DNA of 64,000 nucleotides from NCBI RefSeq assembly GCF_008641105.1, contig NZ_VTTI01000008.1, positions 1-64,000 of the forward strand, in the 5' to 3' direction. The notes below the pieces were generated by a model. That model searched no databases. It worked only from the letters and a program-made list of their open reading frames with translations, and was not told where the DNA came from. The DNA is from Halopseudomonas salina. GTDB taxonomy: Bacteria > Pseudomonadota > Gammaproteobacteria > Pseudomonadales > Pseudomonadaceae. Shown one piece after another: positions 62,899-64,000 of the stretch. The position numbers were made by a program, and so were the translations under genes. The stretch's first letter is position 1. Each line of letters opens with the position of its first letter.

Positions 62899-63951
62899 TC
62901 ATGGGATAGCTCTTCGCCCCGGATCAGTTGACGTGAAATCCCTTTTCCCTTGCGTCAGATTCCCACGGTATTCACCAGGCGTCATGCCGGTCCAGCTGCG
63001 AAAGGCGCGAATAAACGAACTTTGCTCGGAATAGCCAAGCAACAGGGCGACATCGGTCTGCGCCAACGCGGGGTCTGCCAGGTATTGCCGCGCCAGAGTA
63101 TGGCGGGTGTGCGCCAGCAAGCCTCGGTAGCTGTAGCCCGCACTACTCAGCTGCCGGTAAAAGGTTCGCAGGGAGCAGCCAAGCATCCGGGCGACAGCCT
63201 CAGCGCTGACATCACCGTTTTTCATCGACTCGACTATCTGCTCCTGCACCTGCGTAAAGAACGCCCCTGTTTGCCCGCCCTCGATGAGCGGCTGCTGTTT
63301 GAGTAGGGCCTGTGCCTGCTGCTCAAGCAGGCGCAGCAAATAGGGGTCCTTACTGAAAATCGGCAACGCCAGTAGATGTGCCGGGAGCACCAACTCAATC
63401 GCGTTGCAGTCAAAGTCCACCGGGCAACCAAGGAGCACCGGATAGACAGCAGCATCCTCAGGTCTGGAAAAAGGCAAGCCGGCACGCAACGGGGTAATCG
63501 GCCGGCCAACCAATGCCTGACACAGGCTGACAAATACCGCGAGGCTGAACTCGCTGGCCAGCGGTGTATTTGCCACCGATTGCGTCCAGCGCATGAAAAG
63601 CACCCCGTCCTTGAGCCAGGCGCGGGAGGAGAGCCCGGCCTGCAAAAGTCCTTGATAGCGGTGGTAACGCGCCAGTGCCTGGCCAAGGGTGCCGCAGGAA
63701 GACACCATATAACCCACCACGCCAAACTGACTGGGCCTGACCGCCAGACCCAGGCGCACCCCCAGGGCATTGACCGGATCAAGCTGCCGGACTGACTCCA
63801 GCAGGTCGCAGAATCGCAGCGCCGAAACGCTTGGTGACTCAAGCTCCAGGCTCATCTCATCCAGAAGCACAGGCGCAGGCAACCCACGCTCACGCACATA
63901 GACTTGCAGCGTCTCGATAAAACCTGAGGGGATGTAATCGGTTTTGCTCAT
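62899..63951 (-). CDS. AraC-family transcriptional regulator
   Basis: A 350-residue regulator of the same architecture as the one at 44990-46018: N-terminal arabinose-binding-like domain (RPSQFGVVGYMVSSCGTLGQ at about residue 84) and C-terminal AraC HTH (EAVARMLGCSLRTFYRQLSS; TDVALLLGYSEQSSFIRAF). Target genes are not evident: the nearest gene in the same direction is the transglutaminase. I start at ATG 63951 (MSKTDYIPSG); a longer frame to 63987 is less likely. Confidence 0.87.
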   Translation of the reverse strand: MSKTDYIPSGFIETLQVYVRERGLPAPVLLDEMSLELESPSVSALRFCDLLESVRQLDPVNALGVRLGLAVRPSQFGVVGYMVSSCGTLGQALARYHRYQGLLQAGLSSRAWLKDGVLFMRWTQSVANTPLASEFSLAVFVSLCQALVGRPITPLRAGLPFSRPEDAAVYPVLLGCPVDFDCNAIELVLPAHLLALPIFSKDPYLLRLLEQQAQALLKQQPLIEGGQTGAFFTQVQEQIVESMKNGDVSAEAVARMLGCSLRTFYRQLSSAGYSYRGLLAHTRHTLARQYLADPALAQTDVALLLGYSEQSSFIRAFRSWTGMTPGEYRGNLTQGKRDFTSTDPGRRAIP

Positions 63952-64000
63952 GATTGGCACTATCGGGACGCTGGCACAAAATGTCAATCAGGCACTTGTT

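Overview
The window is chromosomal DNA of a Pseudomonas-type gammaproteobacterium. Gene order follows, with losses and insertions, the stretch I know from Pseudomonas aeruginosa: pssA-ilvC-ilvH-ilvI, mrcB, cbpA, prrF, phuW-phuV-phuU, sfsA/aminotransferase, dksA-gluQ, cbrA-cbrB-crcZ, pcnB-folK-panB-panC, acs. An ectoine hydroxylase (ectD) and stress-protein genes suggest a salt-exposed, perhaps marine relative (a Halopseudomonas-like lineage is my inference, not shown by the sequence). No transposases, integrases, phage genes, CRISPR arrays or tRNA genes were seen.

Layout. 1-395: four tandem sigma70 promoters with identical 16-nt spacers, about 100 bp apart, all firing leftward out of the window and probably into an rRNA operon. 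396-4638: pssA and the ilvI-ilvH-ilvC branched-chain amino acid operon. 5.0-11.0 kb: cell envelope and housekeeping genes (PBP1B, TPR lipoprotein, YqcC, an APT/AAA kinase, a TfoX-C protein). 11.1-14.9 kb: cAMP-binding protein CbpA, a single PrrF-type Fur-regulated small RNA, and a reduced heme-uptake set (ChaN/PhuW, HmuV, HmuU). 14.9-18.8 kb: Rieske protein, SfsA, aminotransferase, DksA, GluQ. 18.9-24.1 kb: the carbon/nitrogen control hub cbrX-cbrA-cbrB followed by a sigma54-driven CrcZ decoy RNA. 24.4-28.1 kb: pcnB-folK-panB-panC. 28.2-40.6 kb: acyl-CoA and acetate metabolism (acs, atoB, fadI-fadJ, an acetyl-CoA hydrolase/transferase) with a GPH sugar symporter and small membrane proteins. 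40.6-51 kb: ectD, a glycine-zipper stress protein, rsuA, an MHYT sensor, an AraC regulator divergent from a fatty acid hydroxylase, and small accessory genes. 51.2-64 kb: a GABA-type aminotransferase, SelO, a voltage-gated-type K+ channel with a zinc ribbon, DUF503/DUF1853/EVE/RbgA, DUF421, a DUF2231-sugar dehydrogenase pair, a putative outer-membrane protein, a transglutaminase and a second AraC regulator.

How it works together. The strongest thread is carbon catabolite control. CbrA/CbrB with sigma54 should drive CrcZ, whose A-rich CA motifs titrate Hfq/Crc, and two translation starts in the same window (acs and the GPH symporter) carry the matching A-rich motif at the ribosome binding site. 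A second thread is iron: a Fur-box promoter drives PrrF beside heme-uptake genes. No wholly new system stands out. The most notable items are the regulatory RNA elements, the four-promoter array, the incomplete phu locus and several unknown membrane or envelope proteins. All similarity statements rest on motif recognition; no database search was run.
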